The notes under the pieces are model-generated. The model was given only the letters and a program-made list of their open reading frames with translations. It ran no database searches and was not told the DNA's origin. The position numbers were made by a program, and so were the translations under genes. From Mytilus trossulus (Eukaryota; Mollusca; Bivalvia; Mytilida; Mytilidae): a stretch of 64,000 bases of DNA. Position 1 is the stretch's first letter; each line of letters starts with the position of its first letter. Below are positions 33,355-44,400 of the stretch, in pieces. The stretch covers positions 66,025,233 to 66,089,232 of the forward strand of contig NC_086377.1 in NCBI RefSeq assembly GCF_036588685.1. The letters are read 5' to 3'.

Positions 33355-36054
33355 ATGGAAGACATGCTGCTTTTCGGCAACCTTGCTGGTAATATAAGGC
33401 CACCATTGGCACCTAGAAAGTATAGAGAAAGGCTTCTCACCCTAAATGATTTGACAGACAGGCAGCTTCGTTCCAGATATAGAATTGGGAGACAATCTAT
33501 CCAAAGGATAACTGATATTGTTCGTGATGATATTACACACCCGACCCAGAGAAGTCACGCACTAAGCGCAGAAATGCAGGTACTAAATGTAGATTTAAAA
33601 ATTCTTGTAAACATGGTTTTGAAAAACAAGCACATTCTCCAATGTTTGTTTCTATTTTTGTGTGTTTTACGAACATAACCATCATTTGCGACATCCTAGA
33701 ATAAAATCAGCTACACAAGGTCATCTGCACACTGAGTATTAAATCCTTCCATAAATGCCGAAATCAAAAATATTTGTCAAACATTTCCCACCATAAACTT
33801 TGTTTACGTTTTTTCAAAGGGACGTAATACATTTTACGGGGTTCATTAAGGGATACACTTTCCTTTAAAATTAAACGTTATGTAAAGTCATTGGGGGAGG
33901 GTAGGGAAACCCGGAAACGGGTTATTATATCTATGAAATTCGTTACATATTCATGTGACATTAATAGTGATATCAAAGGGACACACTGTTAAAAAACAAT
34001 AATTATTTTTAACACATAACTTCAACATGCACAACTTTATACCTACTAGCTTTGTTATTATTTTAGAAATAATACGAATTAATATGAAGTGGGGGCAGGA
34101 CCTTTTTCGGACGTCAGGATCGGGTGTTTTTATGCTCGGGATTTCGGGATTGATCCTTTCGGGATCCTGGAATTCTTGTTTCGAATTTTAGGATGCCGGG
34201 ATTTTAATTTTTTTAAATTCTGGACCTCGGGATTTCATTGGTTTAAGCCCGGGATTTCGCGATAAGGACATTCTATTAAGTATCAATATATATATATATG
34301 TATAGTAATTAATAATTAACAATTATTCATTTAATCGCTTAACTAAGAAACGTTCCTGCATGTTTAATCTTGAAAATATGAATATAGATATTAAAATACA
34401 TATATTTTTGTATAAAGAGAATGTTTCGAACATCATACGGTTGTGTGCAAACGTGTCAAAATACGAAAAGGACCCGATACTTGTACCTTATTTCGGGGTT
34501 GAGGGTTAAATTCTTGCAATAAAATGCATGTATATAATTTTGAAATTTTGTATCTAAGCAGCATTTTTAGTCTATAATATATATGGGTTAATGAACTGTT
34601 AACACGTAAGTTTTACAAATAAACTCATCATAGAAAATGTTTTAACATGTGCTTGTTGCTTTGAGGTTATTTGCATCTGGTAGTTTCATGCAGGTCATAG
34701 AAGATACTGCGGGTATAGACAAATCAACAGTTAGTAGATGTGTTAACAAAGTATCAAAAGCCCTTGCTTCTAAATCTGACCAGTACATCAAATGGCCGTC
34801 AGAACAGAGGAAACGTGATATAAAGCAAGTTTTTTATGACAATGGATGATTCCCCGGAGTAATTGTTTGTATAGATGGCACCCATTTGAGAATTGCAGCA
34901 CCCTCCAGCGATAAACCATCATTTGTCAACCGAAAGGGCTTTAATAGCATAAATGTGCAGGCCATTTGTGATAGTGAGGGTATTTATCAACATAAAATAA
35001 TTTTTATTTTCCATTGATGCCACGCATATAGAACTATAAACATGCAGCCGCAATGAATACCTAACATTACTTTATCATTATTAGTTCCTAAAAAAAATGT
35101 CAATATTTTTTTAAGTATATAAAAATATCATCGAGTGAATCCCATAAAAAATCAAATTCATCTTGAATTAGTTAAATATTCAAACAGTTATAAGCATAGC
35201 AAAAAATCATGCAGATCGTTCGTCCATTTCACTGACAAATGCCAGAAAATAAACCCACTGCTTAACTTGACCGGTCAATTGTAATTTCGTGGACTTCTGG
35301 ATGTTTGGCTGTTTGAGCGTTCCTGATAAAGTAAAATCCAGACCAGCGCTTACAAAGAAAATTCTATGAAAAGTATAAGTTCTAACAAAACATTTGAAAA
35401 GGCATTTCAAAACCTTTTAATGGTGTCATAAAATTCTCAATTCGGAATTTGCTACGAATTAAAATTATGTTGTTTTAAAAATCAATAAAAATCTAAGTTA
35501 GCTCTCAAAAATTATTTTTTTTGATTTAGTATTTCTTGATTTATATTATACAACTATTGTTTTCGTAGGTAAATTTACAAACATTGTAGCGAGGTGGTCT
35601 GGAAGTGTTCATGACAGTCATATCATGAGATGTTCACAAATATCTGAACATTTGGAGCAAGCTCATAAATGTGTAGAAGATGGATTAATACTCGGTGACA
35701 GCGGCTACGCATGTAGAGGTTTCCTGCTGACGCCTTATATCAGACCGACAGAGCCGTACCGCGAGAGATTTAATACAGCTCACACGCGCACAAGATGCTG
35801 CATTGAAAGAACCTTTGGGTGGTGGAAGAAAACGATTTTATTGCTTACACGCAGAATTAAGACTGCAACCAGAGAAAGTATGTACCTTGATTATGGCCTG
35901 TGCAGTTTTGCACAATCTTGCAATAGAGATGAGAGAACCGATGGAGGATCCTGACGATGAAGTTCAAATGTTTTGGAACATCAAAAAAGATTTCCAAGGA
36001 CCAGACGAAGGACGTGTTGTGAGTGATCACATTGCCAAGACATTTTTTGCATAA
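33355..36054 (+). pseudogene. HARBI1-like: HARBI1-like Harbinger transposase, three exons, inactivated
   Basis: Exon 1 is 33355-33579 (starts 'MEDMLLFGNLAG', ends at donor CAG|GT). Exon 2 is about 34649-34979, with 'KSTVSRCVNKVSKAL' helix-turn-helix and '[13 protein letters not shown]' (first catalytic Asp). Exon 3 is 35569-36054, with 'LGDSGYACRGFLLTPY' (second Asp), 'IERTFGWWK' (Glu) and 'MACAVLHNLAIEMREP'. Three lesions are visible: a TGA at 34847-34849, one extra A in the run at about 35828-35832 that shifts the frame after ERTFGWWK, and an exon-2 acceptor reading 'taacat' where AG is expected. The family performs Harbinger excision and insertion, together with the Myb-like partner. Confidence 0.87.
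34090..34280 (+). repeat. CGGGA-rich dispersed repeat, inside the HARBI1 intron
   Basis: Successive words 'cgggatttcgggattgatcc', 'tttcgggatcctgg' and 'cctcgggatttcatt'. The inverted copy lies at 38020-38215 within the same transposon. Confidence 0.65.
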
Positions 36055-37544
36055 CAATTTTATTATATTGTACTAAAGCACATTAAAGAATAAAAAAATA
36101 ATCACAGATAACATAAATGATTAAAATTGTACATCATTTTTTTCTTTGTTTTATTGTTCATACATTTAATGCATCAAGAGTTAGTAGGGCTTCGTTCTCT
36201 TGTATTTCCCACTGGTTCAGCCTTCTAATTTCAAGTTTAAGTTTTTCATTTTCCAGTTTTATTTTCTCTACCTCAAGTTTATTTTAAATTTTTCTTCCTG
36301 GACATCATATTGTTTCCTTGCTAGCATTTCCTGAGTTATAACATGTGAAGTCCTCGATGGGTTTTTCTTAGAGTATGGAGTGCTTGTGTATCTTGGTAAA
36401 GAAATTGCAGTAGCGGGAGTGCATGTAATAGTATCAGAGGTATCATTGTTTACTGACAAACAACTTTCTGGTTGAACTTCAACCTCACACGCTGAGAAAG
36501 ATTCAACTGGAGATATATCTGGTGAAAAGATTGAGTCTGAAGTACCTGAAAATGTAAAGATTAAAACTGCATGAATTATACGGTATCGATTAGACATGAA
36601 GAGTGTAGTGTTTGAATATATTACAGAAAGAAAGTAAAATACTTAGTGTTTTAACCTGTCAAAAGATTTTATACTTTGTCCAATCTTCAATAAAATGTCA
36701 ATTAAAATTTTGATATATATAAATATATTGAATTGCCGTCAGTAAAATTAAAACTAGATATATACATCATGGGCCATAGTTCATTCTGATTAAAATCACC
36801 GTTTATTTGTGTATATTGTGGTTTACAGGCAGGGGCGGATCCAGCCATTTAAAAACTAGAGGCTCTTAAGACCCTGTGTTGCTTACCTTGGTCTATGTGC
36901 ATATAAAACAAAGGACACGGATGGATTCATGACAAAATTGTTTTTGGTGATGGTGATGTGTTTGTAGATATTACTTTACTGAACGTTCTTGCTACTTACA
37001 ATTATCTCCATCTATAATGAACTTTGCCCATTAGTAACAGAGTAAATTTACAATAAATGTTGTTAAAAATTACCAATTTGAGCCCAACAACCGGAATCCA
37101 ATTCATCTGAAAATTTCAACCTTTTAAGTATTAATTTCTGACTGCAAGATGTTTTGAGGAAGATGTACTGTATACGAATTCAATGTTCAATGATCAGAGT
37201 AAAGTATAATTGCTAATGAGAGAACTAACCAGCAAAGTTCGAATACATTAGATGTATGCACTGATGGGCAACCGTGCGGCCTTTAATAATGATGAGAGAG
37301 AGAAAAAAATATAATGCAAATGCCCCGACATGGAAAATATGAAGCAATACATTCAACTTAGGAAACTGATGTTGTTCAGCCTAATTGACAATAAAACAAT
37401 GATTTAAGAAAATTGATTGAATGCACGACCTTTCGCAGTCTAAGCAACGATATGTTTGTTCTATGATATGACTATTATTTTTGACTCAGCAAAAAGGTAA
37501 CTGCAAAATTACCAATTTTGTGTTGTAGCAATAAACTGATAATA

Positions 37545-37830
37545 ATGGAGGGGGAGGACAGGGGTAAGGGAGACAGGGAGAAAGGGGGTAGGGGAAAGGA
37601 GAAAGGGGGTGGGAGAAAGGAGAAAGGAGAGGAAGGCTGGGAGAAAGGAGAAAAAGTTGGAGAAAGGAGAAAAAATAAAATATCTCTCCTTTTAAAAAAT
37701 GATCTAATATTTCAAGAAAAAATATCTCAAAAGGAGATGTTTTATTCTAATGGGAGAAAGGAGAACGGGGGTAGGAGAAAGGAGAAGAGGGTGGGAGAAG
37801 GGGGAAGGGTACCCCCCTGTCCTCCCCCTT
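37545..37830 (+). repeat. Purine-rich G/A low-complexity tract
   Basis: About 290 bp made of 'gggagaaaggagaa'-like words with many GGG runs, ending in a short C-rich piece. It lies inside the Harbinger element. A frame across it has composition-driven sequence only and is not a gene. Confidence 0.75.
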
Positions 37831-38019
37831 ATAGTGACCAACATCTAAATTATGTGTTAATGTTTATTGCATAGATTTCTTTCTATTGGCATAAATATTT
37901 TCCAGGACTACATTATTTTGAACTATGGCTACACAAATGCTCCTTGAGTGACGAAAAGCATTAATATTTGGAAAAAAAAACATGATATATATATGCTCCA
38001 TTTAATTTTTGCGTAGTAA

Positions 38020-38215
38020 AAAGGTGGGGTTGGAGGGGTCCTGATTCCGAATTCCCGAGCTTAAAGACACAAAATCCCGAGGTCCCGATTTTAAATAAAC
38101 TTAATTCCCGACGATCCCAAATTAGAAAAAAAGAATTCCCGGATCCCGAAAGGGTCAATCCTGAAATCCCGAGCTTAAAAACACCCGATCCTAAAGACCC
38201 GATAAAGGTCCTATC
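38020..38215 (-). repeat. CGGGA-rich dispersed repeat, inverted copy
   Basis: Reverse-complement relative of 34090-34280 ('aattcccggatcccgaaagg', 'gaaatcccgagcttaaa'). The two copies are 3.7 kb apart in opposite orientation within one transposon. Confidence 0.65.
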
Positions 38216-39657
38216 CCCTCTCTAGTATGAAAATACTTTTAAAATAATAAAAAAAAAATCATTTATCTCAGAACAGGTCGATTGTTTCTTTTAAAACTCA
38301 ATGTTTAAATAACGTTTACCCAAATTATTAATTGTGTTTATGCAAGAGATATACTAGTATATATATCACTTTATAAATGTTAGAAATGATACTAAATATT
38401 CAAGTAAAATAAAACAATCGATAGTGGTGTGCTTTAAAAACACCAACAATTGTACCTCATTACTTCTGTGTGACGTCATGATAAAAATTGAAACGCTAAA
38501 ATACTTCAGTAAGAGGCATTAGTGCAGGAGAATTGAATTAAAAATAATAATATTTGTGAGAGTAAGAATATAGGGAAATATTGGATTATTACACAGAAAC
38601 CGGTAAGGTTTTTTTTCTATTTCTGAAGTAAGCTAAAGTGAATATCCATTCGACTTTATTGACGGTTGCGAAATGTGATTGGTCACAGTCATATGGTTTC
38701 ATTTTGACTTATAATTGAGAGGTCAGAGAATAAGAAATCGTAAATATTGAAAAATTAGTAAATAGCGAATGACGATATTCATTCCACAAGCAGTGTGTGA
38801 GCGTCCTTATATATACAATTAATTTTATTATTATACAAATGTAGACTACCCTTCAAAAAGGCCCCAAAATTTATTTTAGGAATTTGTTTACAAATATTGA
38901 TCAGCTGATGCGTAGTTGAGAGAATTAGAATGTGTATTTCCTTTATTTTTAACTTTAAGAGCAATGCGATAAGAGAATTTAAAGAGAAAAGATTAAGCAC
39001 CCTCAGAAGTTACAAGGATCACTGAAGATTCACAACCATTCAGGCCAACGAAACTGGAACAATCCTTCATCATTTCAACTATTTTCTCTGTTTCATTTGA
39101 CATTGGTTTAGGTGCCGGCCCACCACCTGTTTGCTTTGAATATTTGTTTTTTTCAGCATACTGTGTTTTTGCCTTTGATTGCAAGTTCTGCCATTTGGTT
39201 TTAACTTCTTTGCCTGTACGACAGTGTAACCCAAGAGCATTGATTTGGCATGCTATGGTCTTCCAGACCCCGGTCTTCTGTGCATTTGTAATAGCGTTGG
39301 TCAATTTGCTTCTTATTATAGTTAAATTTTGTTCAACAAGTTGCCTGAGTAAAGAAATTTCTGATGAATTCCAGTTTGATGATCTTTTTTTTCTATCAGC
39401 GTCTACTTGGTTCTCCATTTTGATTCCGTACAAAATTCGCGAAAATGCACGTGAATAAGGGAACTGTTTCAGAACCTGTTAATTCTGGATTAAATAATAC
39501 TGAAAATTGTTAAACAACTCTTAAGTAAGTGAAGGCCTAATTAAGCTTTGAGCAACGGATTTTAAACTGTTGTTGAACTAATTATTATTTAAGAACTTAA
39601 GTATCATTTATCTTTTAAATAACGTTTAACTTAAATGAAGTTTGTGCAACCCAGTCC

Positions 39658-41395
39658 ACATCTCTAAACCTGAAAGTTCGGATACGGTACAAAAATGTAT
39701 TTTTGTTCTGAGTCAAATTCGTGCGTTGATGATAAATAAATTACAGGGAGTTCAACCTCATCGTAATAACTATCATTTTGTAGTGATATAATCATTTGTT
39801 ATCAGTATACTCTGGTTTGTTGCTATATATTATATTAATATTTGTATAACAGTTATATATGATTGTCATCCATTTATATATCAATCTATTCCACTATTCT
39901 AATGATAGTGCAATGCAAGTGCACGTTGGATACTCTTCTGCACTTATTCGGTTTTCTAATAAATTGGACTTGAGAAGGCGTTCATATTTTCTGCGTTTGT
40001 TGCAAAACGTTCTTGAGATTTTCTTCCGAATGCGTTTGCACAAATTTTTGATATTCTTAATTTGTTATTGATATATAATTTCTTACTGAGCAGACAAATT
40101 ATTTGACAAAGTGTAAAATTCCAGTTTAATGATAGATTTCTCAATTGCTATATTGGTTTTAATTAGTAATTTTTCAGGGAAACATCATTTTTACTCCACA
40201 GGTCAGTTGTGTATATTTGTTTTAACTTTATGTTAATAGTCTTAGAGATTTTAACATAGTCATGATAGTGTGCAAGATTTTGTATACAACGTAGTGTGAA
40301 ACAGATCTTGATAGTTTAAACATATTTTATTGTTCAAAATGACAAATGGATCAGACACATGTTTTGTCCATACATAAGTGATATATCAGTACATTTGCCA
40401 TTTTTGCTATAAAAGGCCCCGAAATGACAAAAATAAACAATTCAAACGAGTTAACTAACGGCCTAATTTATGTACAAAAAAAAAACAAATAGGTAACACA
40501 TAAACAAACGACAACCACCGAGTTACAAGCTCCTGACTTCGGACAGGCACAAACATACTAAATGTGGCGGATGTGTGTCAGGTCAATGAATCTATCTGAC
40601 AGGATTTATCTGATCTTTCTTGTGATACTTGTAGTAAAAACTGTATTTTAAAAAACTTCACCATAAAGTTAATGGTCAGTTTAGCAGACGAGACTTTTTT
40701 TCTTTTGTAATTCCTTATTTTGGCACATGGCACACTATAAAATACTTTTTAATGTATTTATTGATCAATTTAGAAATAATTAAGAAACCAGAATATTTAT
40801 CCCACTCCATTCTTTAATCGGCTTTAGGTTGATTTTTTTGGGCTATTCCTTTTCATGGTTTTTTTTTGTCATGGGTATAGGTCAAGTTTTCAACTTTTGA
40901 TATATCCTTGACATTGACATTGTTTGGTTCTAATGGTGGTAAATACTGAGAGTGCATTCAACGAATACTTTATTTACTTCTTTCTTATCCAATCTTTAAT
41001 CATATGTGATTTGAGAGTAAAACATATTGCTGTCAGATTTTCCTGCATGGAGATGATATTTGAAAATCTGGACCCCAAACAGGATCAAGTAAAAAATAAA
41101 ACATGTGTAGTGTCAGACATGGAAAGGCCAAAATGAATCTAAGTATCACTTTTTGCTACTTATAGTTCTGCAACTCAAGAACGATAAAGGCTAAAAATTG
41201 AACTTCATTTACTCAAACACCATTGAAAATATTTACTTAAAGCGTACTCAAGTTATTACACAGACACATTTTGGCAGCCGACCACCTGCCTGTCCGCCGT
41301 AAACCACTAGATTAATTACCGATTATTTTCCTTTGGAAATCCAGTTAGAAAGTTAAATTTTTATCAAAAGAAAATTGAACTAACATTTTCTGGCA
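39658..41395. other. Intergenic, with common repeat and TRIM downstream-flank copy
   Basis: 39658-40380 has no gene. 40390-40580 is a minus-strand copy of the common bivalve repeat ('aacgacaaccaccgagttac'). From about 40610 the sequence is collinear with the downstream flank of gene A (16310-17200), so this is a duplicated flank. Confidence 0.55.
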
Positions 41396-41407
41396 ATAAA
41401 TCGTATG

Positions 41408-41555
41408 CAATAATGAAATACGTCCAATGTTTTCCATTTCTTCTAAGATTGTATGAGTCATGTCATTCAGATTCACTCTAATACTCTGTCTGGCATTACT
41501 ACTTATGACTAAAGTTTCACCATCACTTGCTACTATATAACAATCATGAGAAAGT
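41408..41555 (-). pseudogene. TRIM-like propeller fragment
   Basis: About 150 bp matching 43040-43195 and 17595-17745, the middle propeller blades ('VISS..RQSIRVNLND'-type coding text on the minus strand). It is bounded on both sides by unrelated flank sequence, so it is a small relic of another gene copy. Confidence 0.65.
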
Positions 41556-41689
41556 TTATGTGATACGTAAAACCTTTATCTTTTAAACATTCAACATAAA
41601 CATGATAAAGTTAATGGTAAGGAAAGCAGGCGAGATATTTCAGCGTGTGCACTTTTGTAATTCCTAATTTTGACATATGACCGTTTTTG

Positions 41690-42092
41690 AACGCGCGTCT
41701 GGCGTACTAAATTATAATCCCGGTACCTTTGATAACTATTTACACCACTAGGTCGATGCCACTGCTGGTGGACGTTTCGTCCCCGAGGGTATCACTAGCC
41801 CAGTAGTCAACATTTCGGTGTTGACATGAATATCAATAATGTGGTCATTTTTATAAATTTCCTGTTTACAAAACTTTGAATTTTACGAAAAACTAAGAAT
41901 TTTCTTATCCCAGGCATAGATAACCTTAGCCGTATTTGGCACAATTTTTTGGACTTTTGGATCCTCAATGCTCTTCAACTTTGTACTTGTTTGGCTTTAT
42001 AAATATTTTGATATGAGCGTCACTGATGAGTCTTATGTAGACGAAATGCGCGTCTGGCGTACTGAATTATAATCCTGGTACCTTTGATAACT
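41690..42092 (+). mobile_element. Hammerhead-ribozyme retrozyme, one monomer
   Basis: The right end has a complete type-I hammerhead: stem I strand GAGCGTCA, core CTGATGA (42023-42029), stem II GTCT-TATGT-AGAC, core GAAA (42043-42046), a very short stem III, and a GUC cleavage site ending at 42054. The 3' stem-I strand TGGCGT pairs with the upstream strand. The left end (from 41690) repeats the 3' half, ACGCGCGTC|TGGCGTAC, without the CTGATGA half. The distance between the equivalent cleavage points (41699 and 42054) is 355 nt. In animals, retrozymes with type-I hammerheads are non-autonomous circular-RNA retroelements known from mussels and corals. Confidence 0.82.
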
Positions 42093-42702
42093 ATTGAATA
42101 TACTTTCAAGATATCTATTGATAAATTTATGAATTAATACTTAAGTGTCTATCCCCCCTCCATGCATCAGTTGACTTTTAGTTAAGTTTGGCTATTCTTT
42201 TTATGGGTCTTGTTGGCATGCACATAGCTCTAGTTTTCTACTTTTGTTATATCCTTTACATTGACATTAATGTTATAAATGCTGAAGGTGATACAATTTA
42301 CACCAAAAACAGGATCACGTAAAATAAATACATGAAATCTTGTAGAAATTGAAAAGCCAAAATCAATCTCAAGCACTTTTTGCTACTTGATGGTCTACAA
42401 CTCAACACCAATAAAAGTTAAAAGATGAAAGCTAAAACAAAACTTACTCACAGAAAACAACATATCTTAATTCGAAAATGCAAGACACCGTTCATCAACC
42501 GACCACCCGCCTGTCCACCATACAACACCAGATTAATTACCGATACTTTTCCATCGGAAATCCGTGTAAAAATTAAAATATTTCATGATAAGAAAAATGA
42601 ACACACATGTATTCTAATAAGTAATTATTTGCACGGCTTAATAAGGAAGGCGTAATGATCTTGATATCAGATATACTTTTCTTCAAAAAAATAAAACTCA
42701 TT
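42093..42702. other. Downstream flank of TRIM-like gene B
   Basis: Collinear with 16540-17200 in pieces ('catgcatcagttgactttta', 'ccgaccacccgcctgtcc', 'gattaattaccga'). It contains no gene. Confidence 0.55.
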
Positions 42703-44400
42703 TCAAATTTTATAAAAAAAAACTGTGTCATAGTTTGTATAACTGCTATCATCACTTATTTCACTAGACACTATCATCATTCCTGTTTTTTTGTGTATGT
42801 CTATTGCCCAAGGACGTTTGATTCCATCGGCCTCTGTCAGTATGGTCTTACAGGTTTTACCATCTGGTGATACTACAACAACATTATTGTTTCTTTGAGA
42901 AGCTATATAAACAAAACCCTTCTTGTCTAATGTAATTCCTCTTGGATAGTCAATGTCCTGGTGGTGAAATGTCCACAGAGGTTCACCAGTACTGTCATAG
43001 CAGCAGACGTTGTTTTGATGGTTTATGGTGCCATAGATATTCCCTTGGAACAGTGAAATTCGGCTCACTCCTTCCATGCCTGCTAATATTGTATTAGACA
43101 TTTCATTCAGATTCACTCTGGTACTCTGTTTGTCTCCACTACTGATGACCAAAGTTTCACCATCACTTGCTACTCCATAACAAACATGAGAAAGTTGTAT
43201 TGTTTGAATAATTGTATTCTTTTCTAAATCCACCAGTGTTGTCCTGTTGACTGGTCCTAATGAAACAGCTACTGTATTATATCTGACAAAGCAGGCATCA
43301 TATGGACCTTGTTTGAATGTAACTACTTTTCTGATGAAGATGCCATCTTTACTGAACAGCAGTAGTTGTTTTTTGTTCTTATCAAGTATTATAAAGTTAC
43401 TATCAGGTAATATACGACAGGCATATATATTTAAACCATTCATATCTTCTGGAATGGTCAGTTTTGTCAACAAGGATGGTTTTATCTCTTCAATTCCAGG
43501 AACTTTTGAAATCAAGTGCTTGGCTTGATCTTTTCTTCCAGCCTTTATTTGGAGGGTAGAAGAGGTGGTATTGATAGCGATATCTCCAAAGCATTTGACA
43601 TCGCGTAAAATAGATCGAAGAGCAGACGAAAAGTTAACTTCCAGACTTTTTTCAGAAAAGCGGTCCCCTCTCTCTAAATCTTCTATATATTTTGCCGTTT
43701 GTGATGTAGTTTTTTCAATTTCTCTTAGACCAATATGCATCTGTAGCGCTGTTGCATATTGCGTCATTATGGTAAACTGGCTTTGCATTTGGTTTATCTG
43801 ACTAACTCGCTGTTCCAATTTCTGCACGAGAGTATCCATGTCTAATTTCAGCTTTGAATGTTTAGACTCTAAGTCATTAAGTATGTCTTGCTCTAATTTG
43901 TTTAAATAATCATTGATCGACTTCCTCATATAACGGACTTCCTCTACGGCTTTAGTTTTTTGTTTATAGATGGTACTGATCCTGGTTTTCATGTATTTTA
44001 TGGTTGTATCTAAGTTTTCCTTCACATCCTTCAAATCTTTTTCAAAAACAGATGAGTTTACCTGCTTTAGTATATCAGACAAAGGTTTGAGGTCTTGACA
44101 TTTCTGGTGTTCATCGGTGATGCACTGGACACAGCATGGACAGGCGTGGAAAGAACAATAAAGTTCAAACTTCTTCTCGTGGTCCTTGCACTGACTGCTT
44201 ATTTCTTGCATGCATGAAGGTAACTTGTGGTAATCTTCAGATGACATGGTTTTATGGTTCTTATAAAGTCTTGACTTGCTGTGAAGTTTTGCACAGTCTT
44301 TACAAAACAAAACCTCACATTCTGTGCACCATGTGACTGCTCTGTTGGAGATTCCATCATCATGGCAAATTGTACAAAAGTTGTTGACCGATGAGGCCAT
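42703..44400 (-). CDS. TRIM-like protein B: two B-boxes, coiled coil, C-terminal beta-propeller (RING-less)
   Basis: 565 aa from the ATG at 44398-44400, the start shared with gene A. An ATG 20 codons upstream is in frame, but the extra stretch overlaps the splice-acceptor-like tract and is not conserved, so I reject it. B-box 1 Cys/His ligands match those of gene A ('FCTICHDDG', 'FCKDCAKLH'). B-box 2 has 'CKDHEKKFELYC' and 'CCVQCITDEHQKC'. A coiled coil follows, then propeller blades such as 'GITLDKKGFVYIASQ'. Compared with gene A it is one residue shorter overall, with local differences in the blades. It has no RING. Function is unproven; the family is expanded in bivalves. A flank shared with 30791-32210 lies upstream. 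Confidence 0.88.
   Translation of the reverse strand: MASSVNNFCTICHDDGISNRAVTWCTECEVLFCKDCAKLHSKSRLYKNHKTMSSEDYHKLPSCMQEISSQCKDHEKKFELYCSFHACPCCVQCITDEHQKCQDLKPLSDILKQVNSSVFEKDLKDVKENLDTTIKYMKTRISTIYKQKTKAVEEVRYMRKSINDYLNKLEQDILNDLESKHSKLKLDMDTLVQKLEQRVSQINQMQSQFTIMTQYATALQMHIGLREIEKTTSQTAKYIEDLERGDRFSEKSLEVNFSSALRSILRDVKCFGDIAINTTSSTLQIKAGRKDQAKHLISKVPGIEEIKPSLLTKLTIPEDMNGLNIYACRILPDSNFIILDKNKKQLLLFSKDGIFIRKVVTFKQGPYDACFVRYNTVAVSLGPVNRTTLVDLEKNTIIQTIQLSHVCYGVASDGETLVISSGDKQSTRVNLNEMSNTILAGMEGVSRISLFQGNIYGTINHQNNVCCYDSTGEPLWTFHHQDIDYPRGITLDKKGFVYIASQRNNNVVVVSPDGKTCKTILTEADGIKRPWAIDIHKKTGMMIVSSEISDDSSYTNYDTVFFYKI

Larger units (their letters stand above)
36158..39418 (-). pseudogene. Harbinger Myb/SANT-like DNA-binding protein, frameshifted
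   Basis: Exon 1 starts at ATG 39416-39418 ('MENQVDADRKKRSSNWNSSE') and ends near 39002 before a GT. It contains a Myb/SANT-like trihelix ('RTGKEVKTKWQNLQSKAK'). Exon 2 starts at 36545 after 'tttcag' and encodes a Ser/Thr-rich linker, then a C-terminal coiled coil. One A appears lost in 'aaataaactt' near 36275, giving a premature TAG at 36268. In the other frame the coil continues to 'EALLTLDALNV' and a TGA at 36158-36160. In the family this partner brings the transposase to the element ends and into the nucleus. Confidence 0.82.
33170..39657. mobile_element. Complete PIF/Harbinger DNA transposon
   Basis: Both ends carry the perfect 18-bp inverted repeat GGACTGGGTTGCACAAAC, continuing imperfectly with 'gttatttaaa' words. 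ACA flanks both sides (33167-33169 and 39658-39660), matching the 3-bp target duplication size of this superfamily. It contains the two genes expected of an autonomous Harbinger: a HARBI1-type transposase on plus and a Myb/SANT-like DNA-binding protein on minus, convergent. Both are broken by point lesions, so this was an autonomous copy that has decayed only recently. Confidence 0.9.

Noticed and set aside
37518-37874. 118-aa Gly/Lys/Glu-rich frame
   Set aside because: Composition-driven reading of a purine tract.
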